Of a DNA stretch of 64,000 nt, positions 1 through 9,500 are shown piece by piece; the stretch's first letter is position 1; each line of letters opens with the position of its first letter. A model generated the notes under the pieces. That model was not told the DNA's origin. It saw only the letters and a program-made list of their open reading frames with translations, and searched no databases. The DNA lies in contig NZ_BMHT01000004.1 of the NCBI RefSeq assembly GCF_014641455.1, forward strand, positions 579,653-643,652, in the 5' to 3' direction. The translations under genes and the position numbers were made by a program. The DNA is from Hymenobacter cavernae. Its GTDB lineage: Bacteria > Bacteroidota > Bacteroidia > Cytophagales > Hymenobacteraceae.

Positions 1-1
1 C

Positions 2-247
2 TTGCAACAACAGCACGTCTTCACCCAAAAAGAGTATCAGGAACTATTGCAAGCCTATTATTACCTGATGGGCATGCGCCTGAAAAAGCAAGCCATCCAG
101 ATCATCAACGACCGCACCGCGCCCGATAATTACCTGGACCCCAACAAGCTGACGAAAGTGGAGCAGGTAACCTTGAAAGAAATTTTCAAGGTTATTTCCG
201 ACTTCCAGGTGCGCATCAAGGTTGGTTTTACGAAGTCATTGTATTAA
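2..247 (+). CDS. C-terminal end of a DUF294-type nucleotidyltransferase-like protein (partial)
   Basis: Only the last ~81 residues are present; the frame is open to the left edge, so the gene starts outside the window. The tail is helical and ends in a block like the C-terminus of DUF294 substrate-binding domains (KVEQVTLKEIFKVISDFQ...). In that family a CBS or cyclic-nucleotide-binding module usually comes first, then a DUF294 nucleotidyltransferase-like domain and this helical output domain. The assignment rests on recognising the tail only. It converges on the next gene, with a hairpin-rich terminator zone between them. Confidence 0.55.
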   Translation: MQQQHVFTQKEYQELLQAYYYLMGMRLKKQAIQIINDRTAPDNYLDPNKLTKVEQVTLKEIFKVISDFQVRIKVGFTKSLY

Positions 248-258
248 CCTAGCTTCCT

Positions 259-352
259 GGCCCCAGGCCCAGGGTTGAACCCCCTGGCTATTTAGTGGGA
301 GAAGAACTACTCGCTACGTATCCCAGGGTTTCAACCCTGGGATACCGGGGCC
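259..352. terminator. Bidirectional terminator zone between convergent genes
   Basis: Nested inverted repeats fill the gap between two convergent genes. The clearest is a 12-bp perfect stem at 319-330/333-344 with a 2-nt loop (TATCCCAGGGTT arm). A second CCAGGG/CCCTGG stem lies at about 268-285, and GGCCCC/GGGGCC pairs at the outer ends. The position suggests termination from both sides. There is no long T-run, so termination is inferred from the fold. Confidence 0.55.
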
Positions 353-354
353 TA

Positions 355-744
355 TCAATGCACGATGCGCAGCTCGTAGTCGACAGCGCCATCGAGGGCG
401 GTGACAGTGAAGGCGCCCACACGGCTGGGGCCGTACCCTAGGTTTACCTTCACAAACTCGTCGCGCACGGGCAGCAGCTCCAGAACCTCCTGGCGCAAAG
501 CCTCGAGGTCCTCGTGCATGTTCTGAAGTTTTTGCTGCACCTCGTCGGCTTCTTGGTCGAAGCTGCCGGTGGCGGGCCGCTGGTCAAACTCGGCCTCTGC
601 TTCGGCTATTTTTGCCTCCGTGACGGGCAGGTTGCGGGCCGCTACCGTCGCTTTTCGCAGCTCTTCTTCGGCCGCCAGGTAGGCAATAACTTTTTGCTCA
701 AGCGGTATCAGCGCAGGGTCTAGGTATTCGAGATTACTGGACAT
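355..744 (-). CDS. Hypothetical coiled-coil protein, 129 aa
   Basis: A complete ORF from ATG at 744. Residues ~10-95 are rich in Glu, Ala, Leu and Lys with heptad-like spacing, suggesting one or two coiled coils. The last ~35 residues look like beta strands (VNLGYGPSRVGAFTVTALDG). There is no signal peptide or membrane segment, so it is probably cytosolic. I do not recognise a family. A CCTAGG site falls on its Asn-Leu-Gly codons at 437-442. The DNA just upstream (748-838) is one copy of a dispersed ~85-bp repeat. GC and codon use match the neighbours, so it is probably a real gene. Confidence 0.6.
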   Translation of the reverse strand: MSSNLEYLDPALIPLEQKVIAYLAAEEELRKATVAARNLPVTEAKIAEAEAEFDQRPATGSFDQEADEVQQKLQNMHEDLEALRQEVLELLPVRDEFVKVNLGYGPSRVGAFTVTALDGAVDYELRIVH

Positions 745-747
745 AGG

Positions 748-838
748 GGAGAGGCGGAAAGAAATATATCGTCAAGCCCAACAACGCAAACCGGGCGGGC
801 AAGGATGCACTGAGCACCAGGAAACCAGCGCAGCCAGG
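748..838. repeat. Dispersed ~85-bp repeat, copy A
   Basis: About five in six bases match 20830-20917, in the same orientation, without gaps over most of the length. Both begin GGAGAGGCGGAAA and both contain GCCCAACAAC and AGGAAACCAGC. This copy lies immediately upstream of the 355-744 gene and could carry its promoter. The other copy has no corresponding gene next to it. Confidence 0.65.
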
Positions 839-911
839 CTTTAGTGTGTTGGCCTAACAGCTAAGTAGTAACTAGCTGCTGAGCCGTAGCAACAGCCTTG
901 CGAGAGCTACT

Positions 912-925
912 CGCAAACGTTTGCG
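912..925. promoter_or_regulatory. LacI-family operator candidate 1
   Basis: Perfect 14-bp palindrome CGCAAACGTTTGCG with the AAACGTTT core typical of LacI/PurR-family operators. It lies ~545 bp upstream of the first susC. It is one of two such sites in the same gap, which makes chance less likely. No LacI-family gene is in the window. Confidence 0.55.
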
Positions 926-1225
926 TGTTCAAAGACAAGCACACTATTTTTCACCATGATTGTTTTAATAATCTAACTAGCTATCAGCATATTACCATAA
1001 AGCAGGAGGCCATTTACACAGGCTGCGGGGGTTTGCAATAGACTAATTTAACCCCGCTTTTCGCTTGAAATGCCCCCTGCTAGGAGGCGAAACAAGCTCT
1101 ACTTTCGTCTTGCAGAGTCACTTGGCTAAGAGCCCGTTTGAGGCTGGAAACAAGGTGCTCGATCTACTTGCTGGACCAGTACAAAAGATTAGAAGCTGTT
1201 TACGTCTGATTTTAAATACTAAAGC

Positions 1226-1241
1226 CTGGAAACGTTTCCAG
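1226..1241. promoter_or_regulatory. LacI-family operator candidate 2
   Basis: Perfect 16-bp palindrome CTGGAAACGTTTCCAG with the same AAACGTTT core, ~230 bp upstream of the first susC. Two sites ~315 bp apart could allow DNA looping. Control of the PUL by a LacI-type sugar sensor is inferred. Confidence 0.6.
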
Positions 1242-1470
1242 ACAGGAGGAAAAGCATTGATTAGCCTGCAAATCAGTTCTCCTTTTCTAAATGGCTCAGG
1301 CTTCCTGGCTGTGTCAGGTAAGCCGATACTTTAATGTGAACCGCTTCTAAGAGTCGAACTATCCTTGACTGCAAGTTGCTGCCACCTGCACAGCAGCACT
1401 ACGGTTACTTGTAGTTAAGCGGTGAGTAAAGTTCCGTTGCCTACCTAGCTTTCTCAGTTCTCCCTACTAT

Positions 1471-4400
1471 ATGATAAAACCTTTACACCGAAGGGGCTTC
1501 CGACGTTTGCTCTTGCTTGCGGCTGGTATGGCTGGCAGCAACTACGTGCTGGCCCAAACCTCACCAACGCAGGCGCCGATTGTGGCCCCTGCCACCAACG
1601 CGCCGGCTCCTGCCTCCACGCCAGGTACGCCACCCGAGCTAGCTAAGCCTCCCATACCGACGGTGTTTACGGCTTCCGTCACCGATGAAAACGGCGAGCC
1701 GCTGACGGGTGTGCACCTGGCTAATGAGAGCGGCTCGATTGCGGCGGTAACCGATTCGGTAGGCCAAGCGGAAATGCCGGGCATCAACGCGGGCGAAACG
1801 CTGCTGCTGAGCGTAGAGAATTCGGTGGTGCGGCGCTTCGTGGCAGGCGCCGACCAGAAGCCGATTATCGCCCTCGACACGAAGAACGCGGCCGTGGCGC
1901 GGCTCAAGCCGGTGCGGCTGCTGTTTAATACATCCATCCGGCCCGACTTAACGGCAGCTTCCACACAATCGATTTACTACCGCGACTTGCAGAAGTTTCC
2001 GGTAACTACCTTCCTCAATGCGCTGGCCGGCCAAGCGGCGGGTGTGCAGGCCATTCAGCTGTCGGGGCGCCCCAGCGACGACTTTTCGGTGGTCTCGGTG
2101 CTAGGGTGGAACCCCACCATTGTGATTGATGGCATTGCGCGGTCCAGCAGCTCCCTGGACCCGGTTACCTCGTTCGACTTAGAGGAAATTGAGTCGGTGA
2201 CGGTGCTGAAGGATGCGCTGTCGACCGCCATGCTAGGGGTGCGCAACACCAACGGCGGCATTCTGAACGTGACCACGCGCCGGGGCACGCCGGGCCAGCC
2301 GCGGATTTCCTTTACGGTGCAATCGGCTACGCAGCAACCGCTTAAGTTCCCGAAAGCCCTTGATGCCTACGACTACGCTACCCTCTACAACGAGGCCCGG
2401 GTGAACGACGGCCTCGCGCCGGTATACACCCAGGCCGACCTGGCCTTGTACCAAAACGGGCAGGACCCCATCGGCCACCCCAACGTGAACTGGCGCGATC
2501 AGGTGCTGAAAAAGTCGTCGCAACTCAATCGATACACCTTTAGCGCGAGCGGCGGCAATCAGTTCTCGAAGTACTTCGTGTCGTTGGAGCACCTGAGCCA
2601 GTCGGGCCTGCTGCAAACCAGCGACATCAATAAGTACAACACCAGCAACGACTACAAAGCCTACACGGTCCGCTCGAACATCGACCTGCAGCTGAGCAAG
2701 AAGCTGACCGGCGGCATCCGCCTGCTGGGGCGCATCCTGAACGGCAACGACGCGGGTTCGACCACAACCACCATCCTGTCGTCGCTGCTGAATACGCCGG
2801 CCAACGCCTACCCGGTTTTCAATACCAACGGCTCGTACGGCGGCACCCAGCAGTTTCAAAACAACCTCTACGCGCAGACAGTAGGCTCGGGCTACCGCCA
2901 GAACTACAAGCGAAACGTCATTGCCGACTTCTACCTGCAACGCTCGCTCGATGAGCTGACGCCCGGCCTGTTTGTGCGGGGCACTGGCTCGTACTACGCC
3001 AGCCTGTCGGAGAACATTGCGCGCAACAAGACGTTTGCCACTTTCCTGCAAACCACGCCGGCCACCGGCAACCCCACTTACCAGCAGTTTGGCACCAACG
3101 GCGACCAGGCTAATGGCAACAGCATCTCTTACCAGAGCAACACCACGTACCTGGAAGCGGCCCTGGGCTACAACCGGCAGTTTGCCGCGCACGGGCTGAA
3201 TGCCATTGTGGTCGGCAGCCGCCAATCGGCCAATACCGACTCCGATCTGCCATACACGGTAACGGGTTTGTCGGGTCGGTTTTCGTACAACTACCAGCAG
3301 AAATACGTGGCGGAGCTGGCTTTCGGTCTGAACGGCTCGAACCGCTACCCCGACAACGGCAGCACCAAATACGGCTTCTTCCCGGCGGCGGGCCTGGCCT
3401 GGAACATCTCGCGGGAGAGCTTCCTGGAGTCGCAGAAGTGGCTGTCGTTTCTGAAGCTGTACACCTCCATTGGCCTAACGGGCAACGACAACCCCGGCTA
3501 CTTCAGCTACATCCAAACCTACTTCGACACGCCCGCTGTGTACTTCGGCACGGGTGCTGGCACGCAAAGCGCCAACACCGAACAGGTTTTGGCTACCATC
3601 GATCGCACCTGGGAGAAGGCCCGCAAGCTGACCCTAGGTGTGCAGGGCGCCGTGCTCGACAACCACCTAGGTTTTACCCTGGAGTACTACAACTCGCTCT
3701 ACTACGACATGCTCCAGCAGCGCGGGCGCAGCACCACGCTGCTGGGCCAGCTCTACCCCGACGAGAACATCGGCCGCTACCACTTCTACGGCGTGACCGG
3801 CCAGCTGACGTACCAGCAGTCGTTTGGCAACCTAGGTTTGTTTGCCACTGCCAACATCGGCGTGCAGAATTCGCGGGTACTTTCCATTGACGAGGTGTAC
3901 CGCCCCTACGAATGGATGCAGCGAACCGGACAGCCTGTAGGTCAGAGCTTTGGCTACGTGGCGGAAGGCTTGTTCCAGAACGCGGCCGATGTAGCCGGCC
4001 ACGCCACGACCGTAGGCTACACGCCCCAGCCCGGCGACATCAAGTACAAAGACCTGAATGGCGACGGCATCATCGATCAGTTCGACCAGGCGGCTATCGG
4101 CTCCACCAAGCCCTCGATTCCATTCGGCGTCACGGTGGGCGCACGCTGGAAGGGCTTCGACTTCTCGGTGCTGCTGCAAGGCGTGCTCAACCGGCAGGTG
4201 TACCTGCAGGGTAACAGCGAATATGCCTTCCAGAACAACGGCTTCGGCGGCGCCTTCGAGCAGCACCTCGACCGCTGGACGCCCAGCAACCCCAACGCCA
4301 CCTACCCGCGCGTGGGCCTGGGCAACAACCTCAACAACTTCGCCACCTCCAGCTTCTGGCTGCACAACAACAATTACATGCGCCTGAAGAACGTGGAGCT

Positions 4401-4578
4401 AGGCTATACGTTCCCGCTGAACCTCAGCCAGCGGGCGCGGGTGCAAGGTGTGCGGCTGTTCTTCAACGCCACGAACTTGCTGACCTTCAGTCAGTACGAC
4501 CGCATCGACCCGGAAGTGTACAACGCGGCTTATCCCATTCAGCGCCTGCTCAACCTAGGTCTCAACATCAAGCTATAG
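1471..4578 (+). CDS. SusC/RagA-type TonB-linked outer membrane transporter, 1035 aa
   Basis: It imports oligosaccharides across the outer membrane together with the SusD-like lipoprotein encoded next. A signal peptide covers residues 1-29 (cleavage after VLAQ). A Pro/Ala-rich linker follows at ~30-65, then a CarboxypepD-regulatory domain (~66-150), a plug (~170-275, with the SusC signature IESVTVLKDALSTAMLGVRN...GGILNVTTRRG) and a ~750-residue barrel. The long Pro/Ala spacer before the regulatory domain is unusual for SusC. Length fits the family. It opens the PUL behind two LacI-type operators. The 3' end, including the stop codon, lies in the left arm of an 18-bp inverted repeat. Substrate specificity cannot be read directly. 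Confidence 0.93.
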   Translation: MIKPLHRRGFRRLLLLAAGMAGSNYVLAQTSPTQAPIVAPATNAPAPASTPGTPPELAKPPIPTVFTASVTDENGEPLTGVHLANESGSIAAVTDSVGQAEMPGINAGETLLLSVENSVVRRFVAGADQKPIIALDTKNAAVARLKPVRLLFNTSIRPDLTAASTQSIYYRDLQKFPVTTFLNALAGQAAGVQAIQLSGRPSDDFSVVSVLGWNPTIVIDGIARSSSSLDPVTSFDLEEIESVTVLKDALSTAMLGVRNTNGGILNVTTRRGTPGQPRISFTVQSATQQPLKFPKALDAYDYATLYNEARVNDGLAPVYTQADLALYQNGQDPIGHPNVNWRDQVLKKSSQLNRYTFSASGGNQFSKYFVSLEHLSQSGLLQTSDINKYNTSNDYKAYTVRSNIDLQLSKKLTGGIRLLGRILNGNDAGSTTTTILSSLLNTPANAYPVFNTNGSYGGTQQFQNNLYAQTVGSGYRQNYKRNVIADFYLQRSLDELTPGLFVRGTGSYYASLSENIARNKTFATFLQTTPATGNPTYQQFGTNGDQANGNSISYQSNTTYLEAALGYNRQFAAHGLNAIVVGSRQSANTDSDLPYTVTGLSGRFSYNYQQKYVAELAFGLNGSNRYPDNGSTKYGFFPAAGLAWNISRESFLESQKWLSFLKLYTSIGLTGNDNPGYFSYIQTYFDTPAVYFGTGAGTQSANTEQVLATIDRTWEKARKLTLGVQGAVLDNHLGFTLEYYNSLYYDMLQQRGRSTTLLGQLYPDENIGRYHFYGVTGQLTYQQSFGNLGLFATANIGVQNSRVLSIDEVYRPYEWMQRTGQPVGQSFGYVAEGLFQNAADVAGHATTVGYTPQPGDIKYKDLNGDGIIDQFDQAAIGSTKPSIPFGVTVGARWKGFDFSVLLQGVLNRQVYLQGNSEYAFQNNGFGGAFEQHLDRWTPSNPNATYPRVGLGNNLNNFATSSFWLHNNNYMRLKNVELGYTFPLNLSQRARVQGVRLFFNATNLLTFSQYDRIDPEVYNAAYPIQRLLNLGLNIKL

Positions 4579-4675
4579 TTTTTTTAGCTGGTAGCTATTG
4601 GCTGTTAGCTGCTAGCTTTTTTCAGCCGGTATCTTCCCCATAATAGCTACCAGCTAACAGCTAAAAAAACTATAG
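4573..4675. repeat. Inverted repeat of TAGCTG-type words, between susC and susD
   Basis: Perfect 18-bp arms at 4573-4590 and 4658-4675 (CTATAGTTTTTTTAGCTG), with further pairing of GGTAGCT/AGCTACC and GTTAGCT/AGCTAAC words inside. The left arm contains the susC stop codon. The right arm carries an A-run that becomes a T-run on the other strand, so it may terminate or attenuate transcription. Similar elements occur at 6416, 35082 and 39059. Confidence 0.75.
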
Positions 4676-4691
4676 CCAAGAGCTTCAGCAT

Positions 4692-6407
4692 ATGAATCAA
4701 AAGCTACTCATTCCTTTGGCGGCCCTGGTGCTGGCCCTGGGTACCACTGCTTGCAAGAAAGATCCCGAAACCGAGCCGCGCTACCTCATCACCGATGAGC
4801 TGGAGTGGGACAACGCCGACAAGAACGCGACCCTGGCGCAGTGGTTTCTCAACGACCTGTACTCGTATCTGCCCGGTGGCTTCAACCGCGTGGGCACGGG
4901 TACGGACCCCGGCGACTTTCTCGACGCTGCCTCCGGCGATGCGTTGCCCTCGCGCAACAACCGGCCGGTGGAATATTACCTCACCGGCACGGTGAGCGTG
5001 GTCAATAACCCGGATGCGTATTGGAGTTCGGCCTACGCGGCCGTCCGGCGGACCAACATCTTCCTGGCCAACGTTGACAAGGTGCCGGCGACGGCTGCTA
5101 ACCTAGGCTTGTGGAAGGCTGAGGCGCGCTTCATCCGGGCCATGATGTACTTCGAACTGGTGAAGCGCTACGGCGGCGTGCCGCTCATCGGCGACAAGGT
5201 GTTTACCCTCACCGATGATCTCGCGCTGCCGCGCAACACCTACGAGGAGTGCGTCAACTACATCGTGAGCGAGTGCGACGCCATCAAGGGCGACCTGCGC
5301 AAAGACGCGAGCCTGGCCGACGCCGATTGGGGCCGCATCACGCAGGGCTGCGCCATTGCACTTAAGGGCCGGATGCTGCTCTACGCGGCTAGCCCGCTGT
5401 TCAACGGGGGCGGCGTAAACGGGGCCGGCGCGTTGCAGGGCTATCCTTCATACGACGCCAACCGCTGGCAAAAGGTGCTCGACGCGGCGCAGGAGCTGGT
5501 GGGCCTCAACTACTTCGCCCTGCAAACCTCGACTTCGGCGGCGCCGGCGGCTTACCTGAGCGTGTTCACGACGAAGCGTAACCGGGAAATCATCTTGGGC
5601 AAGCAGGTAGCGAACAGCACCCTCATCGAGCAGTACAACACGCCTATCGGCTACAACTCGGCCAGCATTAGCAGCCTGGGGCTCACCAGCCCGACCCAGG
5701 ATTTTGTGGATGCCTTTCCGACCAACGCGGGGGCGGCCGTTTCGACCACGGGTGCCGTTTCCTACATCAACCGCGACCCGCGCCTGGCCGCTACGGTATT
5801 CACCAACGGCACTAAGTGGCTGAACCGCAACGTCGAAACGTTCACGGGTGGCCTCGACCGGCCGGGCGGCAGCGCCGTGCAGACCCGCACCGGCTACTAC
5901 CTTCGCAAGTTTATGGGCGACTTCACCAGCGCCACGGCCTTCTCGAACACTAGCCACAACTTCCCCATTTTCCGCTACGCCGAAACGCTTCTCAACGCCG
6001 CCGAGGCGCTTAACGAGCTAGGTCGCACCGAGGACGCCATGCAGCGCATCTTCGCGATTCGGCAGCGGGCGGGCATTACGGCCGGTTCGCCGGCGCGATA
6101 CGGCGTGAAGCTAGGTATCAGCCAGAGCGAGGCCCGCGACTTGATCCGCAACGAGCGCCGCATTGAGCTGAGCTTCGAGGAGCACCGCTTCTGGGACGTG
6201 CGCCGCTGGAAAATTGCCGAAACTGCGCTGAGCGGCCCACTCTACGGCGTGCAGATTACCAGGGAAGGCACCGCTGCCAACCCAACTTACATCTACACGC
6301 GCCAGCAGGTAGCCACCATGACCTTCCAACCTAGGTTGTACTACCTGCCGCTGCCCTACGACGAGACCACCAAGAACCTGAACCTGACACAAAACCCCGG
6401 CTGGTGA
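4692..6407 (+). CDS. SusD/RagB-type surface glycan-binding lipoprotein, 571 aa
   Basis: It caps the preceding SusC barrel and presents glycan to it. The lipoprotein signal has its lipobox Cys at residue 21, followed by Lys-Lys, as in many Bacteroidota surface lipoproteins. The body is helical (TPR-like): an N-terminal SusD domain with RFIRAMMYFELVKRYGGVPLI, then a C-terminal RagB/SusD region with the typical ETLLNAAEALNELGR and RNERRIELSFEEHRFWDVRRWK. It ends in the usual TQNPGW. It is separated from susC by a hairpin, a common place to set the SusC:SusD ratio. Confidence in the family is very high; the bound glycan is unknown. Confidence 0.95.
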   Translation: MNQKLLIPLAALVLALGTTACKKDPETEPRYLITDELEWDNADKNATLAQWFLNDLYSYLPGGFNRVGTGTDPGDFLDAASGDALPSRNNRPVEYYLTGTVSVVNNPDAYWSSAYAAVRRTNIFLANVDKVPATAANLGLWKAEARFIRAMMYFELVKRYGGVPLIGDKVFTLTDDLALPRNTYEECVNYIVSECDAIKGDLRKDASLADADWGRITQGCAIALKGRMLLYAASPLFNGGGVNGAGALQGYPSYDANRWQKVLDAAQELVGLNYFALQTSTSAAPAAYLSVFTTKRNREIILGKQVANSTLIEQYNTPIGYNSASISSLGLTSPTQDFVDAFPTNAGAAVSTTGAVSYINRDPRLAATVFTNGTKWLNRNVETFTGGLDRPGGSAVQTRTGYYLRKFMGDFTSATAFSNTSHNFPIFRYAETLLNAAEALNELGRTEDAMQRIFAIRQRAGITAGSPARYGVKLGISQSEARDLIRNERRIELSFEEHRFWDVRRWKIAETALSGPLYGVQITREGTAANPTYIYTRQQVATMTFQPRLYYLPLPYDETTKNLNLTQNPGW

Positions 6408-6415
6408 TTTTCAAG

Positions 6416-6485
6416 CTGTTAGCTGCTGGCTAGTAGCGGTTAGCTTCTTTTTGAGCTGACTTCTGATAAAGCCAGCAGCTAACAG
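6416..6485. repeat. Inverted repeat of TAGCTG-type words, after first susD
   Basis: Perfect 16-bp arms at 6416-6431 and 6470-6485 (CTGTTAGCTGCTGGCT) with a 38-nt loop, followed by more CGCTAACAGCTAACAG words up to the next start codon. Same word family as the elements at 4573, 35082 and 39059. It separates the two SusCD pairs. Confidence 0.7.
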
Positions 6486-6506
6486 CAAGCCGCTAACAGC
6501 TAACAG

Positions 6507-9500
6507 ATGATCATGAAAAAAATTCTACTCTTTCTATGGTTGACCCTGGGCGTGGCTACGCAGCTAGCCTACGCGCAGGGTCGGGTGGTGCAGGGCGTGG
6601 TGCGCGACCTTCAAGGGCCCGTGCCGGGCGTATCGGTGTACGAAAAAGACACGCCTGCCAATGGCATTGCCACCGACGGGGAAGGCCGCTACCGCCTCAC
6701 CCTCAAGGGTAAAAGCGGGGTGCTGGTATTTCGCTCCGTGAGCTATAAGCTCAGCGAGGTGCAGGTGGGCACCCGCACGGTCGTCAATGTGACGATGGAA
6801 TCGACGGAACAAGAGCTAGGTGAAGTAACCGTGGTGGGCTTCGGCGAACAGCGCAAAATCACCCAAACCGGCTCGGTGAGCCAGGTAAGCGGCCGCGAAA
6901 TTCGCGAAAACCCTTCAGCCAGCTTGCAGAACGCGCTGGTGGGTCGTCTGCCGGGCTTCTTCTCCCAGCAGTCGTCGGGCCAGCCGGGTGCCGATGGCGC
7001 CGCGTTCTTCATCCGGGGCGTGAGCAGCTACAACTCGAACAACCAGCCGCTTATCATCGTTGATGACATCCAGTATTCCTACGATCAGTTTGCCCGCCTC
7101 GACCCCAACGAAATCGAGAGCCTGGCAATTCTGAAAGATGCCGCTACCACAGCCATTTACGGGGTGCGCGGGGCCAACGGCGTTATCGTAGTCACCACCC
7201 GGCGGGGCAAAGATGGTCCGCCCCAGATTACGGCTAGGGTCGAGTCGGGCTTGGCGCAACCCACCAAGATTCCGCACTACTTGGATGCTTACCAGAGCGC
7301 CTCGCTCTACAACCAGGCCCAGGTAAACGACAACAATGCCAACCCGGTGGCGGGCTTCAAGCCGCGCTTCTCCGACGCCGACCTGCAAGCCTTCAAAGAC
7401 GGCTCCGACCCCTACGGCCACCCCAACGTGGACTGGCGCAAGGTGCTGTTCCGCAACTGGAGCCAGCAGTACAAGGCCAACATCGACCTTTCTGGCGGCT
7501 CGCCCCGCGTGAAGTATTTCACCTCGGTGGGCTACTTGTTTCAGAACGGCATGCTGAATGATTTCAGCAAGAACACCGGGGTAAACAACAACTACTACCA
7601 GAAGCGCTACAACTACCGCTCGAACCTGGACATCAACGTGACCAAAGGCATGGACCTGCGCGTGGACGTGTACGGCAACTTTGCTCAGGTGAACACGCCC
7701 TCAGTGAACAGCCCCAACAGCATCAACTCGCCCTACGGCGACGTATTTTACGACTACAGCAGCTTTGCTACCCTAGCTCCGTTTGCCTATTCCATCTACA
7801 ACCCCGACGGGACGTATGGCTACAGCAAATGGTCGCGGGATGTGAACTCGGCCTACAACGTGAACAACGTGGTGGGCCGCCTCACCAACAACGGCTACTA
7901 CCGCAACTTCGAGAACAACATCAACGGCGTCCTCTCGCTCAAGCAGGACCTAGGTGTATTCACCGACCGGCTCAAGGGCCTTACGGCAACGGGGCGGGTG
8001 GCCTACACCAGCAACTACTACTACACGCGTTCCATGACGCGCAACTCGTTTCCGTCGTTTATCTACTCGCCCGGCACGGAAACCTACGAGCCCCGCGACG
8101 TGAACGTGTACCGCACCCAGCGCTACTTCGCCGGCTACGACACGCGCAGCACCTCGCGCGTGGTCAACCTGCAAGCCATCCTGAATTACGACCGCACGTT
8201 TGGCAAGCACCACGTTTCGGGGCTGGCTCTGTACAACCGCAACTCCAACACCGCCGCCAACAGCAACAACGTCTACAACTTCATTCCGGCCAACTTCCTG
8301 GGCTACTCGCTGCGCCTGGGCTACGACTACGCCGACCGCTACCTGTTTCAGATCAATGCCGGCTACAACGGCTCCGACCGTTTCAGCGCGGCGAACCGCT
8401 ACGGGCTGTTCCCGGCCGTGTCGGCGGGCTGGAACATTGCCGAAGAAAGCTTTTTCAAGCGCGCCTTGCCGGTGTTTGATGTGCTGAAAATACGTGGCTC
8501 GTACGGCCTGGTGGGCAACGACGCGCTGGGTTCGGGCTACAGCTACTACTACCAGCAGAACTACGCCAACGGCAACAGTACCAACGGCAACCCCAGCACC
8601 ACCTTCAACACGGGCATCACCAGCACGCCGCAAGCTGGCGTTGCGGAAGGCACCCTGGCCAACAACAACGTAACCTGGGAAAAGGAGAAAAAACTCGACG
8701 TAGCGTTGGAGTTCCGGCTGCTGAACAACACTCTTTCCGGCAGCGTCGACTACTTCCGCAACAACCGCTACGACATTCTTACCACGCGCGGCACCGTGTC
8801 GGGCATCTTCGGCCAGACCTTGCCGCCGGTGAACCTAGGTCGGGTACGCAACCAAGGCATTGAGCTGGAGCTAGGGTATCAGAGCCCGCTGTCGCGCGAT
8901 TTCTCCTACTTTATTAAGGGGAACTACTCGCTGGCCAAGAACCGCATCCTCTTCCAGGACGAGCCCAAAAACCAGTACAGCTACCAGAACTTCACCGGCC
9001 ACAGCATCGGCCAGCAGCGGGTGTACATCTATGACGGCTTCTACAGCCAGGCCGACATTGCCAGCTCCGACGTGCCCAAGCCCGCTACCGGCGCTCAGCC
9101 CGGCGACCTGAAGTACAAGGATCTGAACAACGACGGCAAGATTGACTCCTACGACCAATCGGTGACCGGCTACCCGAGCTTGCCCAATACCACCTATGGC
9201 GTCAACCTAGGTATGCGCTACAAGGGCTTTAGCGTCAGCGTGCTGTTTCAGGGTGCCAGCAACTTCAACGTGGCGGCCGGGGCCGAAGCCATCAAAGCAT
9301 TTGGCGCCAACCTGACCGACATCCACACCAAAGCCTGGACCCCCGAGCTGGGCGACGATGCCGCGTACCCGCGCCTGACGTTGCTGGGCGGCATCAGCGA
9401 CCCGCTGAACCGCTCCACTTTCTGGCAGATTTCGGGCAACTTCCTCCGCCTCAAAAACGCGCAGATCAACTACGACATTCCCAACACCCTCACGCGCAAA

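Larger units (their letters stand above)
839..1470 (+). other. PUL upstream region without a convincing gene
   Basis: The stretch before the first susC holds two LacI-type palindromes (912-925 and 1226-1241) and AT-richer DNA. An 89-codon frame at 1065-1334 has no family resemblance and overlaps one operator, so I do not call it a gene. TACTTTCG near 1100 resembles a Bacteroidota -7 element with one mismatch, but I see no well-placed -33 partner. Confidence 0.5.

Noticed and set aside
1065..1334. 89-codon ORF in the PUL upstream region
   Set aside because: No family resemblance, overlaps an operator palindrome and has composition unlike neighbouring genes; most likely a chance frame.
2233..3225. 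Long minus-strand frame inside the first susC (330 codons)
   Set aside because: Antisense shadow of a high-GC gene; low-complexity Arg/Val/Ala-rich translation with no domain.
7950..8633. Long minus-strand frame inside the second susC
   Set aside because: Antisense shadow; Val/Arg-rich translation, no signal or motif.
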